The notes under the pieces are model-generated. The model had not been told where the DNA came from, did not search any database, and saw only the letters and a program-made list of their open reading frames with translations. The position numbers and the translations under genes were made by a program. A stretch of DNA of 39,464 nucleotides from an uncultured Pseudomonadota bacterium (lineage in GTDB: Bacteria; Pseudomonadota; Gammaproteobacteria; Burkholderiales; Burkholderiaceae). Of this stretch, positions 1-9,108 are shown in pieces; the stretch's first letter is position 1; each line of letters opens with the position of its first letter. Where the stretch lies: contig CAMLIZ010000028.1 in NCBI GenBank assembly GCA_946480245.1, forward strand, positions 1 to 39,464, in the 5' to 3' direction.

Positions 1-1
1 C

Positions 2-667
2 AGCATCATCCAGGGCCGCCTGCAGGACATGAACGGCGTGCCGGTGGTGGGCATCTGCGAGACACCGTTCACCGGCACCAACGAGTTGGTCAAGCGCGTG
101 TCCGACATCGTGCTGGCCACGCTGATCCTGATCCTGATCTCGCCGATCCTGCTGGCCATCGCCATCGGCGTGAAGCTCAGCTCGCCCGGCCCGGTGATCT
201 TCCGCCAGCGCCGCAACGGCCTGCAGGGCGAGGAGATCATCGTCTACAAGTTCAGGTCGATGCGCACGATGGACAACGGCGCGGTGGTGCGCCAGGCCAC
301 CAAGCACGATCCGCGCATCACCCCATTCGGCGCCTTCCTGCGCAAGACATCGTTGGACGAACTGCCACAGTTCGTCAACGTGCTGCAGGGCCGCATGAGC
401 ATCGTGGGCCCGCGCCCGCATGCGGTGGCGCACAACGAGCAGTACCGGGAGATGATCAAGGCCTACATGGTGCGCCACAAGGTAAAGCCGGGAATCACCG
501 GTTGGGCGCAGGTGAACGGCCATCGGGGGGAGACCGACACGATCGAGAAGATGCGCGCGCGCGTGGAGTACGACCTCGAGTACCTGCGCAACTGGTCCCT
601 CGGGCTGGACCTGCAGATCATCGTGCGCACCATCCGGCTCGTGTTCTTCGATCGCAACGCCTACTGA
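2..667 (+). CDS. Undecaprenyl-phosphate glycosyl-1-phosphate transferase, C-terminal part (5' end outside window)
   Basis: This enzyme starts repeat-unit synthesis by moving a sugar-1-phosphate, usually glucose, from a UDP-sugar to undecaprenyl phosphate at the inner membrane. The reading frame is open to the left edge, so the N-terminal membrane region typical of the WcaJ/EpsB type is missing. The visible 221 residues hold one membrane helix (about residues 30-52), then the bacterial sugar transferase domain. Its landmarks are KFRSMR, SLDELPQFVNVLQGRMSIVG, PRPHAVAHNE and KPGITGWAQVNGHRGET, and it ends in the typical LVFFDRNAY. It is followed after 28 nt by epsL and looks like the upstream member of a plus-strand epsL-galE-manC run. 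The family is clear from the motifs; the exact sugar is inferred. Confidence 0.93.
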   Translation, partial: SIIQGRLQDMNGVPVVGICETPFTGTNELVKRVSDIVLATLILILISPILLAIAIGVKLSSPGPVIFRQRRNGLQGEEIIVYKFRSMRTMDNGAVVRQATKHDPRITPFGAFLRKTSLDELPQFVNVLQGRMSIVGPRPHAVAHNEQYREMIKAYMVRHKVKPGITGWAQVNGHRGETDTIEKMRARVEYDLEYLRNWSLGLDLQIIVRTIRLVFFDRNAY

Positions 668-695
668 GGCCAAGAACCACCGAAAGGGAAACCTC

Positions 696-1949
696 ATGAC
701 ACGTCCGGATCCTTCCTCCTCGCTGCACCTCGCACGCCTGGCTGCCGCCGCCGCACTGCTGTGTGCCTGCGCCGCGCATGCCGAGACCAGCCCCTGGTAC
801 GTCGGCGCACGCGAAACGGTCACGCGTGACACCAACGTGTTCCGCACCACCGACGCGCTGAGCGACACCATCTTCTCCACCGGCCTGTTCGGCGGCTTGG
901 ACGAGCAGATCGGGCGGCAGCGGCTGCGCGCCAACCTGGCGGCCAACTGGAACCGCTATCGCAACGTCGACCAGCTCAACCACACCGACGGGCAGGCCGG
1001 CCTGCGCCTCGACTGGGAGACCATCGATCACCTCTCGGGCGACCTGCAGGTCAACCACAACCGCTCGCTGTACCGCGATTTCTCGCTCGCCACCAACGCG
1101 CAGCAGAAGGTGATCGTCAATGCCACCGACGCGGCGTTTAACGCGCGCCTCGGCGTGGTGACGGCATGGACGCTGGAAGCCGGCATCTTCGGCAGCCGCA
1201 CCCGCTTCGACGCGCCGCTGCAAGCGAGCGATATCAACTACGACGGCTACCGCGCGGGGGCGCGCTATGCACCCAGCTCGATCAGCTCGATTGGCCTCGC
1301 GTATCGCCGCACGAAGGGCAAGTACCCCAACAGCGCGAACACCGGCGACTTCGACCGCGATGACGTCGATCTGCTGCTCAACTGGGAGCCCACCGGTACC
1401 AGCACCTTTGCCGGCCGCGTGAGCCGCACCAAGATCGACTACCCCAACCTCGGCACGCATTCCAACTCGTTGACCACCGGCGAGCTGACGTACCGCTGGA
1501 ATCCCGGCAGCCGCCTCTCGCTGGACGCCTCGCTGGTGCGCGACAGCAACGCCGGGCAGGCGGTGTCGGACTTCGGCGTCGGCGGGCTGGTGGTGGGCAG
1601 CCAGCAGTCAGCGGACACCCGCGTCGCCACCACCACGGGCCTGGCTGCACACTACGATCTGACCGGCAAGATCAAGCTCGGACTCGACTTGCGCCACGTC
1701 GATCGCAAGCTCGACACCACCGTGACCGACACCTTCCTCGGGCAGACCAGCGTCACGCCGCACAGCGCCAACGATCGCACCGACAGCGTCGGGCTGAATG
1801 CGGTCTACGATGCCACCCGTGCGCTGCAGTTCAGCTGCGGCGTGACGCATATCAAGCGCAGCGTCGGCGGCCCGGATGCGGCGGTGCTCACCTATCCGTA
1901 CTCCGTCAACCTCACGAGCTGCTCTGCACAGTTCGCATTGCAACCCTGA
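696..1949 (+). CDS. epsL: EpsL-type outer-membrane beta-barrel protein of the exosortase B polysaccharide system
   Basis: The 417-residue product starts with a Sec signal peptide (hydrophobic LARLAAAAALLCACAAHA, cleavage probably after AHA near residue 29). The mature protein, starting ETSPWYVGARE, consists of alternating polar and aromatic stretches with many Tyr, Trp, Asp and Asn, as expected of an outer-membrane barrel, and has no cytoplasmic enzyme motif. Length and position next to the initiating transferase fit the EpsL family of exosortase B loci, thought to take part in polysaccharide secretion across the outer membrane. The start is preceded by GAAAGGGAAACCTC, a good ribosome site. 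galE begins 8 nt after the stop. Family assignment rests on overall pattern and context and is not backed by a profile search. Confidence 0.8.
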   Translation: MTRPDPSSSLHLARLAAAAALLCACAAHAETSPWYVGARETVTRDTNVFRTTDALSDTIFSTGLFGGLDEQIGRQRLRANLAANWNRYRNVDQLNHTDGQAGLRLDWETIDHLSGDLQVNHNRSLYRDFSLATNAQQKVIVNATDAAFNARLGVVTAWTLEAGIFGSRTRFDAPLQASDINYDGYRAGARYAPSSISSIGLAYRRTKGKYPNSANTGDFDRDDVDLLLNWEPTGTSTFAGRVSRTKIDYPNLGTHSNSLTTGELTYRWNPGSRLSLDASLVRDSNAGQAVSDFGVGGLVVGSQQSADTRVATTTGLAAHYDLTGKIKLGLDLRHVDRKLDTTVTDTFLGQTSVTPHSANDRTDSVGLNAVYDATRALQFSCGVTHIKRSVGGPDAAVLTYPYSVNLTSCSAQFALQP

Positions 1950-1957
1950 AAGCCTCG

Positions 1958-2998
1958 ATGAAGACCGTCCTCCTCACTGGCGCCACCGGCTACATCGCCT
2001 CGCACACCTGGCTGTCGCTGCAGGAGGCCGGCTATCGCGTCGTCGGCGTCGACGACTTCAGCAACAGCTCGCCCGAAGTGCTGAACCGGCTGCACCGGCT
2101 CTCTGGCGAGGTGCCGGTGTTCGAGCGGGCCGATGTGTGCGACGCGGCGGCCATGGAACGGGTCTTCGCGCAGCACCGGCCTGACGCCGTGGTGCACTTC
2201 GCGGCCTTCAAGGCGGTGGGGGAGTCCGTGAGCAAGCCGCTGGACTACTACGCCAACAATATCGGCGGCCTGATCACGGTGTGCCGCGCGATGCAGGCCC
2301 ACCAGTGCAAGCGCTTCGTGTTCAGCTCCAGTGCCACGGTGTACGGCAAGCCGGAGCGCCTGCCGATCACCGAAGATTCGCCGCTGGCCGCCACCAACCC
2401 CTATGGTTCCACCAAGCTGATCGGCGAGACGATCCTGCGCGACCTCGGCGTGGCCGACCCGCAGTGGCAGACCGCCTGCCTGCGCTACTTCAACCCGGTG
2501 GGCGCGCACCCCAGCGGCCTGATCGGCGAGGACCCGCGCGGCCTGCCCAACAACCTGATGCCTTACGTGGCCCAGGTGGCGGTGGGCCGACGCGAGCTTC
2601 TTCAAGTGTTCGGCAGCGACTACGACACGCCCGACGGCACCGGTGTGCGCGACTACATCCACGTGGTCGATCTGGCCGAGGGCCATGTCGCGGCCCTGCA
2701 GCGCCTGTTCGCCCAACCGGGGTCGCTCACGGTGAACCTCGGCACCGGCCGCGGCAACAGCGTGCTGGAAGTCGTGCGCGCCTACGAGAAGGCCTCAGGC
2801 CGCAGCGTGCCGTACCGCGTCGTGCCGCGCCGGCCGGGTGACGTGGACTCGGTGTACGCCGATCCCGCGCTGGCCGAGCGGCTCCTCGGCTGGTGCGCAC
2901 GTCGCACGCTCGACGACATGTGCGCGGACAGCTGGCGCTGGCAGCGCATGAATCCCCAAGGCTTTGAATCGAGCAGCACCGCGCCGAACACACCATGA
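1958..2998 (+). CDS. galE: UDP-glucose 4-epimerase
   Basis: This enzyme interconverts UDP-glucose and UDP-galactose (or the N-acetyl forms) using bound NAD, supplying precursors to the glycosyltransferases. The 346-residue length is normal for an extended short-chain dehydrogenase. Visible motifs are the nucleotide-binding loop LLTGATGYIASHTW near residue 5, FAAFKAVGESVSKPLDYY, the catalytic serine segment FSSSATVYG and the catalytic Tyr-Lys pair in NPYGSTKLIGE. LRYFNPVGAHPSGLIGEDP and DGTGVRDYIHVVDLA are characteristic of GalE rather than other sugar epimerases. The last glycine of the usual GxxGxxG loop is alanine here (GYIASH). The end overlaps the manC start by 4 nt (ATGA), indicating coupled translation. 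Confidence 0.95.
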   Translation: MKTVLLTGATGYIASHTWLSLQEAGYRVVGVDDFSNSSPEVLNRLHRLSGEVPVFERADVCDAAAMERVFAQHRPDAVVHFAAFKAVGESVSKPLDYYANNIGGLITVCRAMQAHQCKRFVFSSSATVYGKPERLPITEDSPLAATNPYGSTKLIGETILRDLGVADPQWQTACLRYFNPVGAHPSGLIGEDPRGLPNNLMPYVAQVAVGRRELLQVFGSDYDTPDGTGVRDYIHVVDLAEGHVAALQRLFAQPGSLTVNLGTGRGNSVLEVVRAYEKASGRSVPYRVVPRRPGDVDSVYADPALAERLLGWCARRTLDDMCADSWRWQRMNPQGFESSSTAPNTP

Positions 2999-4461
2999 AC
3001 GCTTCCAAATCCTCCATCCCCGTGCAGCCGGTCGTCATGGCCGGCGGCAGCGGCACGCGGCTGTGGCCGCTGTCGCGCGCGCAGTACCCCAAGCAGTTCC
3101 TCGTGCTGCAAGGCAACCGGAGCCTGTTCCAGGAAGCGGTAGCCCGGCTGGGCGCGCTGGAGGGCGATGGCATCAGCCTGTCGCCACCGTGCATCGTCGG
3201 CAACGAGGAGCACCGCTTCCTGGTGCTGGACCAGTTGCGTGAGGTCAGCCGACTGGCTGCCACGCTGCTGCTCGAACCGGTGGGCCGCAACACCGCGCCC
3301 GCCGTCACGCTGGCCGCGCTACATGCGTTGCAGGGTGGCCAGGATCCGGTGCTGGTCGTCACGCCGGCGGACCAGACGGTGACGGACGAAGCGGCGTTCA
3401 AGTCCGCGCTGCATCAGGCCGTGCGAGCCGCGGCCGGCGGCGCATTGGTGATCCTGGGCATCACGCCGGACCGGCCCGAAACCGGCTTCGGCTACATCTG
3501 CGCCGAGGCCGAAGCGCCCCCGGCCAGGGTGCTGCGCTTCGTCGAGAAGCCGGACCTCGCCACCGCCAAGCGCTACGTCGCCGAGGGCACGTACTTCTGG
3601 AACAGCGGCATGTTCGTGATGCGCGCGTCGACCTGGATGACCGCACTGGACGCGTTTCGGCCCGACATCGCGGCGGCCACGTGCGCGGCCTGGGAGACGC
3701 GCAGCACGGACGCGGCGTTCGTGCGACCGGAGCGCGCGGCCTGGGAAGCGATTGCCGCCGAATCGGTGGACTACGCGGTGATGGAACCATGCGCGGCCAG
3801 CGGGCGCTTCGAGTTGCGCATGGTGCCGCTGGCAGCGGGCTGGTCCGACCTGGGCGCCTGGGACGCCGTGTGGCAGGTCAGCGCGAAGGACGACGCGGGC
3901 AACGTGGCGGTCGGCGATGCGCTGATGCGCGACAGCCGCAACACGCTGGTGCACGCCACCAGCCGCCTGGTCGGCGTGGTCGGGCTGGACAACGTGGTGG
4001 TGGTGGAAACCGCGGACGCCGTGCTGGTGGCTGACCGCGACCGCAGCCAGGAGGTTAAGCACATCGTCGGCTCCCTGCAGGCCAGCGGTCGCAGCGAGCC
4101 CACCGCGCACCGGCAGGTGCATCGTCCCTGGGGTTGGTACGACAGCATCGACCAGGGCCCGCGCTTCCAGGTCAAGCGCATCATGGTCAAGCCGGGTGCG
4201 TCGCTGAGTCTGCAGAAGCATCACCACCGCGCCGAGCACTGGATCGTGGTGTCGGGCACCGCCGAGGTGACCTGCGGCGACCGCACGCTGCTGCTCACCG
4301 AAAACCAGAGCACCTATATCCCGCTGGGCGAGGTGCACCGGCTGGCCAATCCCGGCAAGGTGCCGCTGGAGATCATCGAGGTACAGAGCGGCAGCTACCT
4401 GGGCGAGGACGACATCGTGCGGCTGCAGGACACCTACGGTCGGCAAGCCACCGGCGCCTGA
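2995..4461 (+). CDS. manC: Bifunctional mannose-1-phosphate guanylyltransferase / mannose-6-phosphate isomerase
   Basis: This enzyme makes GDP-mannose from mannose-1-phosphate and, through its C-terminal part, isomerises fructose-6-phosphate to mannose-6-phosphate. The N-terminal pyrophosphorylase domain shows VVMAGGSGTRLWPLSRAQYP near residue 13, the lysine segment FVEKPD near 182 and GTYFWNSGMFVM. The C-terminal cupin of the type II isomerase begins at HRPWGWYDSID (about 377), with metal-binding KHHHRAEHW and IPLGEVHRL. Length (488) matches AlgA/XanB/ManC. The product GDP-mannose is the substrate of the AlgD encoded at 11944-13257, so together they give GDP-mannuronate. It is the last gene of the plus-strand run; a gap of about 380 nt follows. 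Confidence 0.96.
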   Translation: MNASKSSIPVQPVVMAGGSGTRLWPLSRAQYPKQFLVLQGNRSLFQEAVARLGALEGDGISLSPPCIVGNEEHRFLVLDQLREVSRLAATLLLEPVGRNTAPAVTLAALHALQGGQDPVLVVTPADQTVTDEAAFKSALHQAVRAAAGGALVILGITPDRPETGFGYICAEAEAPPARVLRFVEKPDLATAKRYVAEGTYFWNSGMFVMRASTWMTALDAFRPDIAAATCAAWETRSTDAAFVRPERAAWEAIAAESVDYAVMEPCAASGRFELRMVPLAAGWSDLGAWDAVWQVSAKDDAGNVAVGDALMRDSRNTLVHATSRLVGVVGLDNVVVVETADAVLVADRDRSQEVKHIVGSLQASGRSEPTAHRQVHRPWGWYDSIDQGPRFQVKRIMVKPGASLSLQKHHHRAEHWIVVSGTAEVTCGDRTLLLTENQSTYIPLGEVHRLANPGKVPLEIIEVQSGSYLGEDDIVRLQDTYGRQATGA

Positions 4462-4610
4462 CCACCGCCCCGCTTACACCGCGCAAGCCCGTATTCAAAC
4501 GTGACGTGGGGACGCGCAATGCGTCGCCCACCCTGGTCGGGGCTGTAAGAAACCGTCTCAACTCTCCCGTGTTTCGAAGCACTCTCGACGCGATTGGGAC
4601 GAAAACCGCA

Positions 4611-4626
4611 CGGCACAAAAGCTGCA
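4611..4626 (+). promoter_or_regulatory. Candidate sigma-54 (-24/-12) promoter
   Basis: The sequence CGGCACAAAAGCTGCA matches the sigma-54 consensus TGGCACG-N4-TTGCA with GG and GC exactly ten bases apart. It differs at the first T, the seventh base and the first T of TTGC. Transcription would start near 4637, giving a leader of about 210 nt before the GHL15 start at 4846. Exopolysaccharide and PEP-CTERM genes in related bacteria are known to depend on RpoN with the PrsK/PrsR pair, which makes the match plausible. A possible activator site lies about 55 bases upstream (TGTAAGA near 4547). This is a visual match only. Confidence 0.4.
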
Positions 4627-4780
4627 TCTTCGACAGCTGATGCAGTAACAACGACCGATCCGCCGGCTCTCGCTGGCGCACCCCTCCAGAACAACACCAA
4701 CACGGCGCGTAGCCGCTGACCTCCGGGTCGGCAGCCGCGTGCGTCGTGCCGTGCAAGCGGCCCGGCTTAAACACCGACCA

Positions 4781-4845
4781 CCGCTGTCTCTCCGTGTCGT
4801 TTATCGGCACTGGGATCGGCTTGTTTTAGCGAAACCGAGACACCC
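4781..4845 (+). promoter_or_regulatory. Leader block shared with the second GHL15 gene (copy 1)
   Basis: Four identical islands occur in the same order and spacing as at 9040-9108: CCGCTGTCTC (4781-4790), TGGGATCGGCTTGT (4811-4824), AGCGAA (4828-4833) and GAGACA followed by CCC-ATG (4837-4842). The last island lies where a ribosome binding site would be, although GAGA is a weak Shine-Dalgarno match. The block may be a shared promoter, translational leader or regulatory RNA target, or only residual identity from gene duplication. Confidence 0.55.
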
Positions 4846-6273
4846 ATGACACACACCCCCCGCTTCGCGCGAACCACCTCGTTGGCCGCCTTGTTCTCCA
4901 CCGTTGCCGCCCTGAGCGGCTGTGGCGGCGGCGACAGTTTCGCCGGGCCGACGGCTGTTGACGCCACGGCTGCCTCCTCATCGAGCGATGGCACCAGCCA
5001 AGCGCAGAGCTTCGTGACGATCTCGCGTTCCACGGCGCCGGCTCCCGCACCGGCCCCTGCGCCCGCCCCTGCGCCCGCCCCTGCGCCCGCCCCTGCACCG
5101 GCGCCCGCGCCCTCGACATCCACCACAACGCCTCGCGTCGGCGCCGTCTACTACGTGGGCGCCAACACGAGCTACGAGCAGCAGCTGGCAGCGAGGTTCA
5201 AGTTCACGGTGCTCGGCATGTACAGCACGATGGGCAAGAGCCGGATCCAGGCGAACATCAACGCAATCCGGCACATCAATCCCTCCATCAAGCTGGGCCA
5301 GTACCTGCTGCTGAACGAGTCGCGCAGTTCCGCGTCCTCGTCCGACTCCGACTACGCGTCGGTGCAGGCGGTCAACAGCAACAACTGGTTCGTCCGCAAC
5401 GCCAGCACCGGTGGCCTCGTGAACTGGACCAGCCAGTTCAGCAACTACGCGGTCAACACTACGTCCTGGGCGCGCACCGATTCCCAAGGTCGCCGCTGGC
5501 CGCAATGGAAGGCACAGGACGACACCACGAGGATGATCGGCGGCATCTCCGGCCTCGACTATGTGTTCGTGGACAACGTGTACTTCAAGCCGCGGGTCAC
5601 CGCAGACTGGAAGCGCATCGGCAGCAACCAATCGCCGAGCGACACGACGGTGCAGGCGGCTTACCGGCAGGGCATGGCGAGCTACTGGAGCGCGCTGCGC
5701 AGCCACAACTCGTCGCTCAAGATCATCGGCAATTCCGACAATGACCTGAACTACGCCGAGTACCGGCAACAGCTGGAAGGCGCTTTCCTCGAGTGCCAGA
5801 TCGGCAAGTCATGGTCGCTGGAGACGTGGGCTGGCTGGAACGCAATGATGGCGCGCTACCGTGCCGCGCTGGCGAACACGAAGGCGCCACATGACGTGAT
5901 GTTCCAGACCTGCGGCGCGTCCGCCGATCCTCGCCTGATGCGCTATGGCCTGGCGTCGGCGCTGCTGGAGGACGGCTACTCTGCGTTCACCGTCAACAAT
6001 GTGGTCGCGCCGCCCTGGTTCGACGAGTACTCGGCCCCCCTGGGCACACCTTCGGAAGCTGCGCCGAGAAGCGCCACCTCGTCGGGCATCTGGGTGCGGC
6101 ACTACAGCCATGGCATCGTGCTGGTCAACCCGACCAACGCGTCGGCCAGCATCGACATCGGCACCGGCTACAAGCACCTCAGCGGCTCCCAGGACCCGAC
6201 GATCAACAACGGCATGGCCGAACGCATGGTCACGCTGCTGCCCCGCAGCGGCCTGCTGATGATCAAGCAGTAA
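4846..6273 (+). CDS. Secreted lipoprotein with Ala-Pro stalk and GHL15-like glycoside hydrolase domain (paralog 1)
   Basis: The 475-residue product has a lipoprotein signal ending LSGC (lipidated Cys26), a low-complexity polar stretch, 13 Ala-Pro dipeptides (residues 64-89) and a C-terminal domain from PRVGAVYYVGAN (about 96) to the end. That domain resembles the hypothetical glycosyl hydrolase 15 (GHL15) TIM-barrel family. Likely acidic active-site residues are Asp243 in YVFVDNVYF and Glu316 in EGAFLECQIGKSW; the 73-residue spacing is identical in the paralogs at 9109 and 19698. Further shared blocks are KSWSLETWAGW, RYGLASALLEDGY and WFDEYSAPLG. Having no retention signal that I can judge, it could sit in the outer or inner membrane with the enzyme held off the surface by the stalk. 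A role in trimming the local polysaccharide is inferred from context. Confidence 0.85.
   Translation: MTHTPRFARTTSLAALFSTVAALSGCGGGDSFAGPTAVDATAASSSSDGTSQAQSFVTISRSTAPAPAPAPAPAPAPAPAPAPAPAPAPSTSTTTPRVGAVYYVGANTSYEQQLAARFKFTVLGMYSTMGKSRIQANINAIRHINPSIKLGQYLLLNESRSSASSSDSDYASVQAVNSNNWFVRNASTGGLVNWTSQFSNYAVNTTSWARTDSQGRRWPQWKAQDDTTRMIGGISGLDYVFVDNVYFKPRVTADWKRIGSNQSPSDTTVQAAYRQGMASYWSALRSHNSSLKIIGNSDNDLNYAEYRQQLEGAFLECQIGKSWSLETWAGWNAMMARYRAALANTKAPHDVMFQTCGASADPRLMRYGLASALLEDGYSAFTVNNVVAPPWFDEYSAPLGTPSEAAPRSATSSGIWVRHYSHGIVLVNPTNASASIDIGTGYKHLSGSQDPTINNGMAERMVTLLPRSGLLMIKQ
5035..5112 (+). repeat. In-frame Ala-Pro coding repeat, 13 dipeptide units
   Basis: The repeat is built mainly of the 12-nt unit GCGCCCGCCCCT and variants, each hexamer coding Ala-Pro. 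Because the unit is a multiple of three, gain or loss of units changes stalk length without a frameshift. It also produces long spurious open frames rich in Gly-Ala or Arg on the other strand. Confidence 0.9.
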
Positions 6274-6293
6274 CCGGTCGGCACCGCACCAAA

Positions 6294-6322
6294 AAAGAAG
6301 CCGCGCTGTGCGCGGCTTCTTT
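6294..6322. terminator. Bidirectional intrinsic terminator between convergent genes
   Basis: A perfect 13-bp stem (AAAGAAGCCGCGC, loop TGT, GCGCGGCTTCTTT) lies 20 nt after the GHL15 paralog 1 stop and 20 nt after the tviB stop on the other strand. The minus strand continues into a run of six T, and the plus strand has CTTCTTTCATTT. It can therefore end both transcripts. Confidence 0.85.
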
Positions 6323-6342
6323 CATTTGCGGCAACCCGCGGC

Positions 6343-7623
<1,281 letters not shown>

Positions 7624-7660
7624 AGCATCATTCCTGTTCTCGATGAAACTCGTTTCGCTG

Positions 7661-7678
7661 CGCGGCCGATCGGCCGCG
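7661..7678. repeat. Perfect 18-bp palindrome between epimerase and tviB
   Basis: CGCGGCCGATCGGCCGCG reads the same on both strands and lies in the 62-nt gap just after the epimerase stop. In RNA it could form an 8-bp hairpin. No T-run follows on either strand, so it is not a classical terminator; an intercistronic stabilising hairpin or chance GC palindrome is possible. Confidence 0.5.
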
Positions 7679-7685
7679 CGCTCGC

Positions 7686-8693
7686 TCACAGCTTGTAGTA
7701 GCTCCGGTACCAGTCGACGAAGCGCTGCACCCCTGCCCGGATCGGCGTGCCGGGCTTGAAGCCGGTCCAGCCTTCCAGCTCCGACACGTCGGCATACGTG
7801 GCGGGCACGTCGCCGGGCTGCATGGGCCGCATCTGCTTGATGGCGGTCTTGCCCAGTGCCGACTCGATCGCCGACACGAACTCCATCAACTGCACGGGCC
7901 CCTGATTGCCGATGTTGAACACGCGGTAGGGCACCCGTGCGCGCGCGGGATCCGGCTGCTTCGGGTCGAACTGCGGGTCGGCGGTCGCCGGCCGGTCGAT
8001 GACGCGAATGACACCCTCGACGATGTCGTCCACGAAGGTGAAGTCGCGCTGCATGCGCCCTTCGTTGAACAGCTCGATGGGCTTGTCTTCGAGCATCGCT
8101 TTGGTGAAGAGGAACAACGCCATGTCCGGCCGACCCCAGGGGCCGTAGACGGTGAAGAACCGCAGGCCGGTGGTGGGCAGGCCATACAGGTGGCTGTAGG
8201 TGTGCGCCATCAGCTCGTTGGCCTTCTTGGTGGCCGCATACAGGCTCACCGGGTGGTCCACGCCCTTGTGCTCGGAGAACGGCATGGCCTCGTTTCCGCC
8301 ATAGACGCTGCTGCTGCTGGCGTAGACCAGGTGCCGCACGCCGCTGTGGCGGCAGCCCTCGAGCACGTTGACGAAGCCGACCAGGTTGGCGTCCACGTAG
8401 GCATGCGGGTTCACCAGCGAATAGCGCACGCCGGCCTGCGCCGCCAGATTGACCACCGCGTCGAACTTGTGCTGCTCGAACAGACGGGGCATCGCCACGC
8501 GATCGGCGATGTCGATCTGCTCGAAATGGAAGTTCGAATGAGGCGTCAGACGTGCCAGGCGATCGCGCTTGAGCTGCGGGTCGTAGTAGTCGTTCAGGTT
8601 GTCGATGCCGACCACCGTGTCGCCGCGGGCCAGCAGGCGCTCGGCGAGATGCATACCGATGAAACCGGCAGCGCCGGTGATGAGCACGTTCAT
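7686..8693 (-). CDS. UDP-glucuronate 4-epimerase-like NAD-dependent epimerase (CapI/LspL type)
   Basis: This protein probably converts UDP-glucuronate to UDP-galacturonate. The 335-residue extended short-chain dehydrogenase has the NAD loop [16 protein letters not shown], the segment [14 protein letters not shown] typical of the CapI/LspL branch, [12 protein letters not shown], the catalytic Tyr-Lys in [11 protein letters not shown], and [16 protein letters not shown] with [13 protein letters not shown]. These separate it from the GalE at 1958. It is the first gene of the minus-strand pair with tviB and may act on the products of both Ugd and TviB. It is divergent from the second GHL15 gene across a 415-nt gap. 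The enzyme family is well supported; the exact sugar substrate is inferred. Confidence 0.88.
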   Translation of the reverse strand: MNVLITGAAGFIGMHLAERLLARGDTVVGIDNLNDYYDPQLKRDRLARLTPHSNFHFEQIDIADRVAMPRLFEQHKFDAVVNLAAQAGVRYSLVNPHAYVDANLVGFVNVLEGCRHSGVRHLVYASSSSVYGGNEAMPFSEHKGVDHPVSLYAATKKANELMAHTYSHLYGLPTTGLRFFTVYGPWGRPDMALFLFTKAMLEDKPIELFNEGRMQRDFTFVDDIVEGVIRVIDRPATADPQFDPKQPDPARARVPYRVFNIGNQGPVQLMEFVSAIESALGKTAIKQMRPMQPGDVPATYADVSELEGWTGFKPGTPIRAGVQRFVDWYRSYYKL

Positions 8694-9108
8694 GAAGGAT
8701 GGCTTGTCGAGGATAGCGGCCGCGAATTATCGACGCCGGGCGCCGAGGCCTGCCCCCCCTGATCGGGCGCCTTGCCTCCAGGCCGTGCCGCGAGATGCCG
8801 AATCCGACACGGATCGGGACACGGCAGCACCACGCGAGAAACATCCGGTTGCCACGCCATAGGCCGTCTTACAAAACGGCGCTATGAACCGCGCGACCTG
8901 TAGCCGAAGTAACGAGCAACTTCCGCCGGGGCATAGCGCACAGGCTCTCGCCTGACAACCCTGGCCGCAGTGCCGAGGCGATGCCCCACGCATCGCGTCA
9001 CGCCGACCCTGTCGGCCGCTCGCTGCACGCACTGCCCGCCCGCTGTCTCAAGGCCCGTTTTCACACGGCGCCTGGGATCGGCTTGTACAGCGAACTTGAG
9101 ACATACCC
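8694..9108. other. Divergent intergenic region (415 nt) between the epimerase and the second GHL15 gene
   Basis: No coding pattern is visible. The region must hold promoters in both directions. I see a short inverted repeat GCCGT-N8-ACGGC at 8863-8880 whose minus strand carries TGTAAGA, a heptamer also found near 4547. The region also holds the shared leader block at 9040-9108. No convincing sigma-70 or sigma-54 pair was found here by eye. Confidence 0.5.
9040..9108 (+). promoter_or_regulatory. Leader block shared with the first GHL15 gene (copy 2)
   Basis: The same ordered islands as at 4781-4845 are present: CCGCTGTCTC (9040-9049), TGGGATCGGCTTGT (9073-9086), AGCGAA (9089-9094) and GAGACA (9098-9103), again ending CCC-ATG. 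The blocks are 69 and 65 nt long, so small indels separate them. The 14-nt perfect island is the strongest part. Confidence 0.55.

Larger units (their letters stand above)
4462..4845. other. Intergenic region (384 nt) upstream of the first GHL15 lipoprotein gene
   Basis: No protein-coding pattern is seen. The stretch is less GC-biased than the genes around it and contains CTGTAAGAAACCGTCTC near 4546-4562, a sigma-54-like element at 4611-4626, and a block next to the start codon shared with the second GHL15 gene. Its middle part (around AGTAACAACGACCGATCCGC) also loosely resembles the stretch around 8908-8930 upstream of the second copy, so most of the region may have been duplicated together with the gene. 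Confidence 0.6.

Noticed and set aside
9061..9090. TGGGATCGGCTTGT as a sigma-54 -24/-12 element
   Set aside because: GG and the downstream GT are one base too close and GC is absent, so it does not meet the spacing rule even though the block is conserved.
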